DNA of 64,000 nt from Larimichthys crocea (Eukaryota > Chordata > Actinopteri > Sciaenidae), in NCBI RefSeq assembly GCF_000972845.2, contig NC_040028.1:21636705-21700704 (forward strand), read 5' to 3'. Position numbers and translations under genes: made by a program. Every line of letters begins with the position of its first letter. Position 1 is the first letter of the stretch. Of the stretch, positions 1 to 13,100 are shown piece by piece. The notes beneath the pieces were generated by a model. The model did not search any database, was not told where the DNA came from, and was given only the letters and a program-made list of their open reading frames with translations.

Positions 1-1007
<1,007 letters not shown>

Positions 1008-1029
1008 CATTAACTTCTGGGTAGCTATG

Positions 1030-1112
1030 TGGTGCAGTAGTTTGCACTGTTGCCTTACAGCAAGAAGGTTTCTGGTTCAAACCCCGTCTAGGACTGTGGA
1101 GTTTGGCTCTTT
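1030..1112 (+). repeat. tRNA-like dispersed repeat fragment
   Basis: The stretch has the teleost repeat pattern GGTGCAGTAGTTTGCACTGT followed by CAGCAAGAAGGTTTCTGG and a B-box-like TGGTTCAAACCCC. It is a degraded copy of a common fish dispersed repeat with Pol III-like boxes. The family name is from memory only and it is not a functional tRNA: no cloverleaf closes. Confidence 0.5.
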
Positions 1113-1139
1113 ATTTATTTATTTATTTTCTTACTTGCT

Positions 1140-1395
1140 TTAGAATTTTGAGGGAAAAAATTCAGAATTTAGAAAAAATTGATTTTCAGGGAAAACAAGA
1201 AACTTTTGAGGTAAGTCAAAATTTTGAGGGAAAAAAAGTCAGAATTATCAGAAAAAGTCAGAATTATCCCTAAATAAATAAGGCGGAATTTAGGAAAAAA
1301 TCTGAATTTTGAAAAAAAATTAAAAACCAAAAAAAAGTTCAAATTTTAAGGAAAAAATTCACAATTCTGAGTAAAAAAAAAAAGAATTATGTTAT
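1140..1395. repeat. Degenerate A-rich minisatellite
   Basis: Loose repeats of TTTTGAGGGAAAAAA and CAGAATT-type words, 15-35 bp apart, strongly A-rich. No coding signal. Confidence 0.5.
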
Positions 1396-1396
1396 T

Positions 1397-1484
1397 GATG
1401 TTGTTTTCTTTCTTCTTCTACTCATTCACTCGTGACATGCAGCGCAGACAAAACAAAAAAGGACGAAGATTCTGACAGGATTCA

Positions 1485-1547
<63 letters not shown>

Positions 1548-1650
1548 TCCTTCTTTTCTTTCTTTATTTCTGAGTAAAAAAAAAATTGATGTATTTGATG
1601 TTGTTTTTTTCTTCTTCTACTCATTCACTCGTGACATGCAGCGCAGAAAA
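1397..1650. repeat. Direct duplication around a short (TTTC)n tract
   Basis: A block of about 50 bp containing CTTCTTCTACTCATTCACTC and GTGACATGCAGCGCAG occurs at about 1397-1449 and again at 1599-1650, flanking a TTTC tract at 1487-1565. This is a local tandem duplication. The open frames over it are repeat artefacts. Confidence 0.8.
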
Positions 1651-1698
1651 ACAGAAACATGAAAACAGGAATCCTGACTCCTCTTGAACTAACTGAGC

Positions 1699-1782
1699 AG
1701 ACAGACAGACAGACAGACAGACAGGCAGACAGACAGACAGGCAGGCAGGCAGACAGACAGGCAGGCAGGCAGACAGACAGAT
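1699..1782. repeat. (CAGA)n / (GGCA)n microsatellite
   Basis: Mixed CAGA and CAGG tetranucleotides. On the minus strand it reads as Cys/Leu/Ser runs with no protein meaning. Confidence 0.9.
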
Positions 1783-2160
1783 AGACGTCATGTCTGTTGT
1801 GAGTCCATGTCGAGGTGGACTGCTGCAAACACTGACCAGACAGAGGTTGCCAAGCAAATGTTGTGTAGCATTGTGTTTCTTTACACAAGGATGACAAGAT
1901 GGACGCGACCTCGTCGCTGAACCACCAGAACCAGAACCAAACAAAGCCGTCTCTGAGAAATGACTTTTATTTTCTGTTATTTGAACAGGAAACACGTTTG
2001 GTTGAAGGTTAACGAGTCATTAAAAACATCCTCAGGTCAATCACCAACCACAAAGATCAGCTCAGAGGTAAATCACACTGACCGTGAAGACGACCAGGAG
2101 AGCTCAGCCCTGTCAGGAAGAGGTTCACCTGCAGTGCATCAGCACCTCCACCTTCAGCTG

Positions 2161-2162
<2 letters not shown>

Positions 2163-2202
<40 letters not shown>
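2163..2202. repeat. (CA)n microsatellite
   Basis: Pure CA dinucleotide run of about 20 units. Confidence 0.95.
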
Positions 2203-2204
<2 letters not shown>

Positions 2205-2362
2205 CCTGGGAATTGTGTTCAGATGTAGGCCAGCCAAAAAGCTGCACATCTGCAGCCAAGATCTGGGTTTACAGGCTGAACAGTCACCATGACAATGAGG
2301 TCAGACGACTCTGTGTTTGTGTTTTTGTGTCCTCAAAAGCTTTTCTGTCCTCCGGTGTCTCT

Positions 2363-2500
2363 GTCTGTCACACACCGCCAACTATTTCACTGATTTTCGT
2401 GAAACCGGATCATATTTTATGGAGAAAAGTTCTTCAGAAACCTGCGGGGACGTCACGGAGACTACGTCCAGGTTTTAGACAGTCTGCGGGGACGTTTCTA
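2363..2500 (+). mobile_element. Composite repeat fragment ending in 42-bp satellite units
   Basis: The head word ACTATTTCACTGATT with ATATTTTATGGAG (2380-2425) matches heads at 27885 and 59550. It runs straight into CAGAAACCTGCGGGGACGTC and about one and a half units of the 42-bp satellite also found at 26676, 56541 and 60911. So the satellite and the head can sit in one element. Similar ends with an ACGTCACGGAGACTACGTCC core are, to my recollection, common in teleost MITEs. Confidence 0.6.
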
Positions 2501-2639
2501 TCTTTATGAACTTTGTTATGACGTTTTCCAGCTGAGCTGTTTTTTTTTCTTCTTCTTTTAAAATCAGCTGATTTTAAAATAATGAACCAGAACATCTCCT
2601 GACAGCCAAAACAAGCGATCACTGGCTGCACATGCTGAT

Positions 2640-2685
2640 GAGTGTGTGTGTGTGTGTGTGTGTGTGTCTGTGTGTGTGTGTGTGT

Positions 2686-2727
<42 letters not shown>
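2640..2727. repeat. (TG)n microsatellite
   Basis: TG dinucleotide with sporadic TC, about 44 units. The flanks up to 3400 show no recognisable gene. Confidence 0.95.
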
Positions 2728-2729
<2 letters not shown>

Positions 2730-3414
2730 CAGCAGCCTTCATTAGCTGCCTCTCTAACGAGGCCTGTTGACAGCAGCTGTAATTAGCTGCAGCTCTTTGT
2801 GTCTCTTTGTCGGCTGCAGTGTCGAGACGTCCCTTCATGTCCTCGCCGCTGTCACGTCTCATCACGGACGCCTGCTTGTCATCACAGCTGGCAGCCATTA
2901 CTGTGAGGAATCTCTTGTTCATGGAGGCATTGTGGCTGCTGCTGTGTGCTGACAGTGTGTAACCGTTAGTGACTGCATCAAACAAGGAGTCCAAAATGTG
3001 TCGAGTGAAGCATGTACTGTAGAACCAGAGGCGGGGTGTGATAGTAATGTTTATCCTCCTGTAATGTTCCTGGGTGTTTTTGTTCTGGTTTGGTCTCCAC
3101 CAACTCCACATTTATGAACAGAGGTCCTGAACATCACCCTGCTGTCTGTTCTGACCCCGCCCGAGCGGAGTGCTTCCTGTTTGATCCAGTCTGTGAGGGC
3201 TGCTGCTCTGTCCGGGCCTCACGGATCACTGAACAGAACCAGAACCACAGAACTTTATTCAGACTGGATCAGATTTTATTCACAGTATATCTGCTGCTTT
3301 TCCCTCTGATGGAGCTTTGCTGGGAAACCCACCCAGCTTTGTTATCTTGGGCTGCCTGAGGCGCCGTCACATGTTCCCAGTGGAGCCGCTTCAACAAACC
3401 GGGCCTCTATGAGA

Positions 3415-3500
3415 ATGTGTGTGTGTGTGTTCTTTGGGTGTGTGTGTGTGTGTGTGTTCTTTGGGTGTGTGTGTGTGTGTGTGTTCTTTGGGTGTGTGTG
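3415..3500. repeat. TG-rich minisatellite
   Basis: Three units of a roughly 30-bp repeat, each a TG run closed by TTCTTTGGG. Confidence 0.9.
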
Positions 3501-3759
3501 ATTACTGTTAAGACAATAAAGAAAATATGAACATTTAAACATCTGAAATAGTAATTAATGTAAACAACATGATATAAACGAGTATAATGACACATGATGA
3601 AATGAACAGAGATGAATAACAACAAAGCATGAACTAATAATTTACACACTCCGCTGCATATGCTGATTATTGATCTACATCTTTCAGGGTTATTCCTACT
3701 CAGGCACGTGTTGGTTGAAGATGCAGTCACATCTTTACTGAAAACTCTCTCTCTCTTTT

Positions 3760-4017
3760 GTGTTGGTTTGTCCTGTACACTGACATCCATTGCACGTCTG
3801 TCCGTCCTGGGAGAGGGATCCCTCCTCTGTGGCTCTTCCTGAGGTTTCTTCCACCTTTTTTCCCTGTTAAAGGTTTTTGTGGGCAAGTTTTTCCTCACTG
3901 GAACCGAGGGTCTAAGGACAGAGGGTGTCACTCCCTGTACAGATTGGAAAGCCTCAGAGGAAAATGGACTTTGTGACTTTGGGCTGTACAAATAAAATCT
4001 GATCTGATCTGATTACA
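3760..4017 (+). mobile_element. LINE-type 3' end repeat with TCTGA tail
   Basis: This is a well-known fish dispersed repeat. It has GGGAGAGGGATCCCTCCTCT, then GGTTTCTTCC, TTTTTGTGGGCAAGTTTTTC and GGACTTTGTGACTTTGGGCT, and ends AAATAAAATC followed by TCTGATCTGATCTGA. The AATAAA plus short tandem tail is typical of a non-LTR retrotransposon 3' end (L2-like by recollection). No RT domain is present; only the 3' untranslated part is here. Confidence 0.7.
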
Positions 4018-6128
4018 GCACACACAGACTACGTAATTGCGCGACGGTCCCTTACTGACTGGGAAAAGTCCGACATAAACTACATGTTGATTATAAACAT
4101 GAAAACAAGCACTATATATAAATATATATGATATGATAAGACGTGAGACAGAAACATCACACAGAGTGAGCAAAGACCTCAGCCACAGCTGCACATGCAT
4201 GTTAGATGCAGTCTATGGCAGAGTCTGTCAGGCCTTTGGGGACATGTGCTTTTTGTTTTCAACAGCTCATCATCAATGGGACTGTCCAGGTTTCCTTGAT
4301 ATATAACAGGCTGCTGGCAGTGGTAAGAGTATGGATAGGTGTGTTCTCCTGGTTTTTATCTGACTCACTACCATCGTCTTCTGTCTGTTTCTTCAGCAGA
4401 GAGAGGACAGGAAGCTGGACGGCCCTGACCAATCATCATCCAGCACTGTTTGAGAGAAGGACGCTGGAGGTAAATGTCAGAGGAGGGACTGTGAGAGAGA
4501 GAGAGGGCAGAAACAGAGGAGCTGAAGAACGAGAGAACATGCATAAAGTCCACTCATCGTGTTTTGTAGTGTTGCTACACCGTGACGTTGTACGAGTCAT
4601 CAGAATACTGTAATCTGTAAATTAGATGTCGATCCTTGTTCCAGGTCAGGTGTCCAACGTGATCACATGACCAACGATCAGAAACTCTGGTCCCACAGGA
4701 AGAAGACTCCCTCATGATGGGCAGGAACAGGAGACCATCGACCTCCAGCATTTCTCCCGCCTCACACTCCGTCCAGGACGGTGTGAGCTGCTGAACGAAG
4801 CTGCCGCCAGCTGCTGAGTACAAATCGTGACATGAACACTGAGGGCCCAGAGAGACGACAGCCTGCTGTTGACACAGTAAACCTAACAGAGACATGAATA
4901 CTGCAGCGAGACACGGCGCTCTGTGATGACTGCAGCGCTGCCCCACATTCTGAAAGCCGCAGAGAAATGTGCTTCAACCTGCAGACAAACGTTCCTGTGA
5001 TCTAATAATGCAAACTAATGTGACAGATTATTCATCACTGCTGACAGCAGCCGACAAACAGCACCATGAATCTGTTAATGAACAAACTGATGCTGCTAAT
5101 CAGTGAAGAAATGATGAAATAATGTTTTTAAACTGACACAGCAGAGTCTTCAGTGATGGCAGGAGTAATTACAAAGACACAGTGTCATGATGACATGATG
5201 TCGTTTCACATTAATAGATTCATGAAACACAAACAGACTTTTTTATGGACATTAGCTGTTAAATCAAATGTGACCAATAAATAAATTGGTGAGAATATAT
5301 ATTATGTCCACCCTCTTTGAAGTGCAGTGAACAAAATAATAGAAACATGTCAGAATGAAGGAACCCAGCAGAGTGCATGAAAGTCATCCAGGACAGAGAA
5401 ACGTGAGCTGACGGAGTATGAAGTGTGACAAAGGTGGTGTAGAGAGGTTTGGGTGGATGGAGACAACAACTCAGGAGAGACTGACACCAAAACTCAGAGT
5501 TATCTATTCAGACAGATTACTTTTATTTGAAGTTCAGGGTTAGTTTATCTGTAAAAACATTAAAATCAATGCAACACTTACACTTTATCAATCAATGTCA
5601 AACTAATGTGAGTTCAGAGGATCTTCTGTATACAGATGTGACCATTGACCAACAATTCTAAACATTCATTGACTTTAACCACTAACAGAGACATTTCCTA
5701 CAGTTTCTTTAAGAAACACAAGTCTTTGTGACTGCAGACTAAATTTAATACAACAAACATGAAAATATGAACAAAAGGACATTTACAACTTTATGGATGT
5801 AAGTTATGTCTGAACATAAATTAAGTTCTGTTGGAGCCATATTGAATTTTTGAGTTCTTTCATTTATGAAGGAAATGAATCTGACAGAAGAGATTATTCT
5901 GAATCATCAGTGGTGCAGAAAAACATTGGACAGGTAAAAAACCTACAAGCATTTGGTGCTTCAGTAGCTGATTGAGAGCATCTATTAACCACAACACTTT
6001 TCTTCCACCTGTCTTCCTGCTCAATGCCACAGACAGCTAACACTGCCACCTACTGGTGACTGCAATCATACTTTACAGAACAAATAATTCCAAATGTGTT
6101 ATGACATGTCAAATTATTACAAGTATGA
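4018..6128. other. Intergenic stretch, no confident gene
   Basis: About 2.1 kb, AT-rich after 5000. The only notable frame is minus strand 4575-4946 (123 codons), which opens with a hydrophobic signal-like stretch (LAAVFMSLLGLL) and is Cys-rich, but I recognise no family and no splice context. A reverse AATAAA lies at 5522-5527 and could be the poly(A) signal of the NLR gene, giving a 3' UTR of about 1.4 kb. Confidence 0.5.
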
Positions 6129-6392
6129 GCATATGTTAGGGATGGGCGATGTGGACAAAAAAAATGTATCCCGATAATTTCTAGTATTTATCACGGTAAC
6201 GATAAAAATGACGATAAATAAACACCAATTCAGCCTAATCTTTTTGACTATAAATTTATCACCAAAACAATAATAACGGCTACAGGTAGCTGGTGGTGTG
6301 TTTCTATACCTGCTGAATGTAACCACTGTGAAACAATCAGGAAATAACTTTATTTCAGCTTTATCTAGGTCGGCGCTCGCTCTCTGTTATTG

Positions 6393-6396
<4 letters not shown>

Positions 6397-6437
<41 letters not shown>

Positions 6438-6442
6438 TCTCT
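6397..6442. repeat. (CT)n microsatellite inside MITE
   Basis: CT dinucleotide with one TG interruption. Confidence 0.9.
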
Positions 6443-6486
6443 CATCATCATCGGACACGACCGAGTGTCTGATTGGCGGCCAGAGC

Positions 6487-6572
6487 GTGAGGAAAGAGCT
6501 CCTCGCTGTGAGGAAAGAGCTCCTCGCTGTGAGGAAAGAGCTCCTCGCTGTGAGGAAAGAGCTCCTCGCTGC
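6487..6572. repeat. 21-bp minisatellite x4 inside MITE
   Basis: Four near-identical copies of GTGAGGAAAGAGCTCCTCGCT in tandem. Each unit contains the self-complementary GAGGAAAGAGCTCCTC core, so every unit can fold on itself. Confidence 0.95.
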
Positions 6573-6974
6573 CCGGTGTCATGTTTGTCAATATGCGTGT
6601 TGGGCTGCGAGTGTGCCGTGCATACGTCATCGTTTTTATCGTGGGATGATATATTCTTAGTGTGGGGAATGTTTTTGACGATATATCGTAAACGACGATA
6701 TATCGCACATCCCTAGCATATGTATAAAATAAAATCTATTTACAAGCGCCACAGTGATGTATAAGACATGCCTCCAACAGACAGGTGGTAATGAATGAAA
6801 CGTGTGTGCATGGGTTACATAGCTGAAGACTTTTGGAAAGTCAACCAAGTTTATAGTTTAATAACATCACGGTTATTGTGATGAGCCAGTCTCTGCGTGT
6901 CCGTGAAAAATATGTCAGTAACTCCAAACCTAACCTCAGCTGACAGTGTTTGACGAGGGTTAGCCTCCTTAGTT

Positions 6975-7158
6975 TTAATTGTTCATCAATAGAACCAGAC
7001 TGCAGTGTGGACTCTTCACAAGATCAGACAGAGGCTTCACTTCTGAATCCTTCAGGTTGTTGTATTTCAGGTCCAGCTCTGTCAGATGGGAGGGGTTGGA
7101 CTTCAGAGCTGAGGCCAGAGAAGCACAGCTGATCTTCGATAACCTGCAGCCCCTCAAT
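6975..7158 (-). CDS. NLR last LRR exon, with stop
   Basis: Acceptor TTTATTCAG at 7159 upward. The exon encodes a standard ribonuclease-inhibitor-type LRR start ([20 protein letters not shown]), then [20 protein letters not shown]. The second LRR half departs from the family pattern: where the sister exons read LKTLR and splice, this reads LVLLMNN and stops at TAA 6975-6977. It therefore looks like the natural or degenerated C-terminus, with no B30.2 domain following. Confidence 0.75.
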
Positions 7159-10100
7159 CTGAATAAAGAATAAATTATGTAAGTTTAGAAGACAATGTTC
7201 TGCTTGAAACAGATTATTGATTAATTTCATGTATTTTTATTCTCATTTATTTCAACAGAAACATGATGTGAAACTGAAGATAAAAAGTTGCAGAGGTTCA
7301 CAGTGAATTATCCAGTGGAGATTTTTCTTGTTATATTCAGGTTTGAAATGTGCAGCTCAACATTGCTCTGTCAGTCAATGGACCAAACCTCAGAAGAAGA
7401 AAACAGACTTTAGCATTCAGATACTCAGTGTGGATCAGTATAATATCAGCCTGATGTCTGCATTTTAGTGTCAACACAACTTTCACATCATATTAATCTC
7501 AGCACAGAAGGAAAAAATGGTGTCTGACCTCAGAGCCTTCAGTCTGCAGTGTGGACTCTGCAGAAAATCACATAGCAGCTTCACTCCTGAATCATACAGC
7601 TTGTTGTTACTCAGGTCCAGCTGTGTCAGATGTGAGGGGTTGGACTTCAGAGCTGAGGCCAGAGAAGCACAGCTGATCTCTGACAAACTGCAGCCCAACA
7701 AGCTGTATAAAGAATAAATGATGTAACTTTAAAGACAATGTTCCTGCTTGAAATCAATCAATTTTAATAATCTGTTCAGAGCTGAGGAAGGTTTGAAATG
7801 TAGTTTAGTTGAATTATAGGATCATTGATTAATTTAGTGTATTTCTGTATTTTTATTCTCATTTCTTTCAACAGAAACATGATGTGAAACTGAAGATAAA
7901 AAGTTGCAGAGGTTCACAGTGAATTATCCAGTGGAGATTTTTCTTGTTATATTCAGGTTTGAAATGTGCAGCTCAACATTGCTCTGCCAGTCAATGGACC
8001 AAACCTCAGAAGAAGAAAATAGACTTTAGCATTCAGATACTCAGTGTGGATCAGTATAATATCAGCCTGATGTCTGCAGTTTAGTGTCAACACAACTTTC
8101 ACATCATATTAATCTCAACACAGAAGGAAAAATGGTGTCTGACCTCAGAGTCTTCAGTCTGCAGTGTGGACTCTTCAGAAAATCACACAGCAGCTTCACT
8201 CCTGAATCCTTCAGGTCGTTGTAGTTCACGTTCAGGTGTATCAGATGGGAGGGGTTGGACTTCAGAGCTGAGGCCAGAGAAGCACAGCTGATCTTGGACA
8301 AACTGCAGTTCCTCAATCTGAATAAAGAATAAATGATGTTGATAAAAATCCATTTATAATCCAATCAGATGTGTTCAGGTTTGAAATGTGCAGCTCAACA
8401 TTACTATGTCTTATTCAGTCCCACCAGGATTTCGCAGCCTTTTTTGAAATAGCTGGGGCCTAAAATGTCTGATGTTGCATGAGGTTTTCCAAAAAACTGC
8501 GGTGAAAGTTGCAGTGCTTTTTACATTTGAAGTACAGTCAGTGAACTGACCTCAGAGTCTCCAGTTTACAGTTTGGACTCTCCAGTCCAGCACACAGCTT
8601 CTTCACTCCTGAATCCAGCAGCTTGTTGTCACTGAAGTCCAGGTGTATCAGATGGGAGGGGTTGGACTTCAGAGCTGAGGCCATGACTTCACAGTGACTC
8701 TCTGAGAGTCCACATCGAGAAAGTCTGCGATTAAACAAATATTACAAAATCTGTCATTATGAAAGAGGACACTTTATATTTACTTCATGCATTTGATGTC
8801 AGAACAGTTTGACATATTCTGCTTTGGTTCAGCTCATCTGATCTCACTGTGTTTGACATGAAACTCTCTCACACACTTGCAATGTCATTAGAAAGATGTT
8901 ATCATTGTATCAGCAATAAAAACATAATTTTGACCTTTGGTGTGTATAAGGTCTCTATAAAAGTCAAATTCTACCATTGTGTCTTTATGTATTCATCAGA
9001 CCTCTGTTATTGGTGGAAGATTTCCTGCTACTTCTCTTCTCGACACCAACAAGAGAGAAAACACCTGAGTTTGTTTCTGTGAGTAACAGAATATAAGAAA
9101 GACTTCAAAACAAGACCAGTAGCACAACTTGAATTCATGAGCAATAAAATGCACCGTTGCTCGGTTGAACACACTCAGGATATTTGAAGGGACAAAAAGA
9201 GCCAGTTTACAGTGGCTGATGTTAGTTCATGTCAGCAAACTTTGGAGAAATATTGTATAGTATAACATTCAACAGTATCTTTCTTTAAGAATGTGGCGTC
9301 CCCTAACATCCCCCATGCTCACTATGAACTGAGTCCAAAACCATTTTAAAAAAACTAACGATTATTATGAAATGAATAGAATATCTGTGTTGATGAACTT
9401 TGCAGCTTTAAACACAAGCAACTGAAAAAATCGACATTTGTGCTCTGACAGCATTTGAAACGGTTCTGTGAGAAAACACAACTGACATATGTTTGTAAAA
9501 AACAAGATGAACACTTTTAATTATGAGAATAATTTTATATTGTGTGTATATCAGAAAAACTTATTAATCTGCACTGATTTATAATGTTCATCACATCTGG
9601 ACTTACTCAGCCTGTCTGCAGTTCCTCACAGCTGGAATCAGTCTCCATCGTCCCTGGTCTGATGTGTTGTACTTCTGCAGGTCAAACTCATCCAGAACCT
9701 CCTCTGACATCTGCAGCATGTAGGCCAGAGCTGAGCAGTGAAACACAGAGAGTTTCATTTTTGATCTGTTCTCTGACTTCAGGAACTCTTGGATCTCCTG
9801 ATGGACTGAGTCATCGTTCATCTCCATCAGACAGTGGACCATGTTGATGCTTCTGTCAGGAGAGATATCATCACTGTTCATCTTCTTCAGGTTGTTGATG
9901 GCTCTCTGGATGATTTCTGGACTGTTGTCTGTCTGACCCAGCAGGCCTCCTAAGAGTCTCTGGTTGGACTCCAGAGAGAGGCCATGAAGGAAGCGAACAA
10001 ACAGGTCCAGGTGACCATTTTTACTTTCAAAGGATTTCTTCATGGCTTTCCACAGGAACACATCCAGAGACAAAGTGCTGTTTTCATTCCCCCACAGTTT

Positions 10101-13100
10101 TCCAAGAAATGCCGTCAGTACCTCTGTCTTGTTGTTGGTGTAACAGTGGAACAGGTAGACTGCAGCCAGAAACTCCTGAACGCTCAGATGAACAAAGCAG
10201 TAGACTGTTTTCTGGAAGATCACACTCTCTCTTTTGAAGATCTGTGTACAAACTCCTGAGTACACCGAGGCCTCTGTGACATCCAGACCACACTGCTCCA
10301 GGTCTTCTTGGTAGAACATGATGTTTCCTTTCTCCAGCTGTTCAAACGCCAGCCTCCCCAGCTTCAGAAGAACTTCCCTGTCAGCCTCCGTCAGCTCCTG
10401 TGGACTCGTCTCATGTCCTTCATCGTACTTCTTCTTCTTCCTCTTTGTCTGAACCAGCAGGAAGTGTGAGTACAGGTCAGTCAGGGTCTTGGGCAGCTCT
10501 CCTCTCTGGTCTGTGGTCAACATGTGGTCCAGAACTGTAGCAGTGATCCAGCAGAAGACTGGGATCAGACACATGATGTGGAGGCTCCTGGAGGTCTTGA
10601 TGTGTGAGATGATTCTGCTGGACAGATCTTCATCACTGACTCTCCTCCTGAAGTACTCCTCCTTCTGAGCGTCAGTGAAGCCTCGTACTTCTGTTACCCT
10701 GTCAACACATGAAGGAGGGATCTGATTGGCTGCTGCAGGTCTGGAAGTTATCCAGATGAGAGCCGAGGGAAGCAGATTCCCCTTGATGAGGCTTGTCAAC
10801 AGCACGCTGACTGATGACTCCTGTGTGACATCAGACACGAGCTCTTTGTTGTTGAAATCCAGTGAAAGTCTGCTTTCATCCAGGCCGTCAAAGATGAACA
10901 GAAGTTTACAGACAGCGAGCTTCTCTGCTGTGACCTTCTGTAATGTTGGATGGAAAACATGGAGCAGCGTGAGAAGACTGAACCGCTCATCTTTGATCAA
11001 GTTCAGCTCCCTGAACGAGAGCAGAACCACCAGACTGACATCTTGGTTCTCCGAGCCCTCTGCCCAGTCCAGAGTGAACTTCAGCACTGAGAAGGTTTTT
11101 CCAACGCCAGCGACGCCGTTGGTCAGAGCGACTCTGATGTGTCTCTGTTGGTCAGGTAAGGCTTTAAAGATGTCGTGGCATTTGATGGGAGTGTCATGGA
11201 GGGTCTCCTTCTTCTTGGAAGCTGTCTCAAGCTGCCTCACCTCATGTTGGGTATGAACCTCTTCACTCTGTCCCTCTGTGATGTAGAGCTCAGTGTAGAT
11301 CCTGTTGAGGAGGGTTCCACTTCCTGTTTCATCACTTCCTTCAGTCACACGTTCACATCTGGTCTTCAGACTGATCTTATGTTCATCTAAAACCTCCTGC
11401 AGACCACCACTCACTAAAACAGAAAAACAAGTTTGAGACTAAACAAAGAAAATGTGACAATCTGCTGATTATTTCATCAGCAATAAAAAATGATCAATAT
11501 AAGAATGTATAGAGAAGTAAATGTTAGAAAGTCCAGTTTTGGTTGAACGTCAATGGATGATTGAATCTGATTCAAGTCATTGGTAATTCTCTACTGTGCT
11601 GTTAATGGCTCAGCCTCATACTACAACCAGAACGTGGTCAAACCAAACACCCCAGCCCATCCATGTCTACTGCCAATCGGCTTGATATTCCCCCAGCATG
11701 AGCGGTCCAGCTACAAATCACGAATGTTTACTGTCCCAGATGCACAATGGTGGAACAAGCTCCCCACTGAGTTCAGAAGGGACTGTGGAAGTGTTGGTCC
11801 ACACTTTGAAGTTAAGATGAATGTAAGCTGACTGGATTGGAGCTATGGCATGCTAACTGCTAAGGTGTTGTCTGAGAAATAAAATGGGTCAGAAACGCAG
11901 CCACAACGATGTGGGTCGAAGCGAAGGGTAGTGACGCCAAATCCTGAAGACTGAGGAAACCATAGAAAAATGAATAAGACTGTATTTGAGCAACTTGGGA
12001 GGTGTATCCAGTGGATGACGTGGACATACAGTAAGTCTGCGTCAAGGATTTCAAGCTTGTTCTTGAATGAAGACGTCCTCTCGGAAGTGAAGTTACCTGA
12101 GGAACATATAGGTGTGTAATTAGAGCTGCTGGCAACCCAATAGCAAAGGGTGTAGCTGACATGAACTGCAGGGTTTAGTGGCGCTGGGGGATGATTGAGA
12201 TAACCAACTAAGCTGGAAGCTAAGTTACTGGAAGAGGGCGGCAGGGAATGCTCACATCCTGGTGCCAGGAGAGAATTCCTATAGTTACTGGAAATGGTAT
12301 ACTGGAACCAGGAGGCCCTGCTAGAGTGAACAGCATGGTTGCTGGAAGTGAGCAGTGGGGGGCTCTGGCATCTCGGTGACGGGGGCCCAGGTTAAAGCAA
12401 TCTGTTGTTGTTGCTTAAAGTGGATGGCTGCGAGCGATGGCATCCTGGTGCCAGGAGTGAGCATCACAATGTTACTGTCCTGGGCTGCTGTTGCTGTTGG
12501 TGTGTGTTTATTGGAGGGCCCAAGAATTCCTGAGTTGCTTCAGCAACTGAGAGATGGGTTAGATGATCAGGTTGCCTGATAATCAAGCCTAATAGTGTTA
12601 GAAGGTCATGCATTGTGTCTGATGCTGCAGAGGAAAAAAGGTTCCTCTTTATGAATCCTCATTGGCTGCGAGGTACAGATCGCTAAGGCTTTATCCAGCT
12701 ACAAGTTAAATTTATATAAAGAAACCAGCGCACTTTCAACTAGTGATCAGGGAACTTTCTTCAGCGCAGACACGCAACTAAACTGTGCGGATATGAGTCT
12801 GCCAAGGTTAGACTATGATTCAAAACCAGTTTCAATGTTTTATTTAATGTCAGAAGTGAAACAGTAGATGTGTGGTCCTGCTTCATTGAATGTAAGGTCA
12901 TGAATGGAGCAGGTTACTTATTTAAGATGTAGTCTTACTTTGTACAGCGGTGGTCCTCCTGGCTGCCTGCTTCTTTACATGACTCCTCTTCCTCTCTCTG
13001 TGAAGACATTTCTTTAGCACTCAAATGATTTGTTGACTGTTGGTGACAAAGATCCAGATTTGGACGACACTGTCTGGAAGCTCAGATGTTCACACAGTAA

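Larger units (their letters stand above)
6129..6723. mobile_element. hAT-type MITE with 8-bp target duplication
   Basis: The element at 6137-6715 begins TAGGGATGGGCGAT and ends ATCGCACATCCCTA, its inverted match (one mismatch in 14). It is flanked on both sides by GCATATGT (6129-6136 and 6716-6723), an 8-bp target site duplication, which is diagnostic for the hAT superfamily. The interior has several TATCG/CGATA words, a CT microsatellite (6397-6442) and four 21-bp tandem units (6487-6572). There is no transposase, so it is non-autonomous. Confidence 0.88.

Noticed and set aside
1030..1112. tRNA gene
   Set aside because: Only the B-box-like GGTTCAAACCC is convincing; the acceptor and anticodon stems do not pair. 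It is a dispersed repeat.
2434..3111. 225-codon minus ORF with His-Thr repeats
   Set aside because: Composed of satellite, TG microsatellite and unrelated DNA; no domain.
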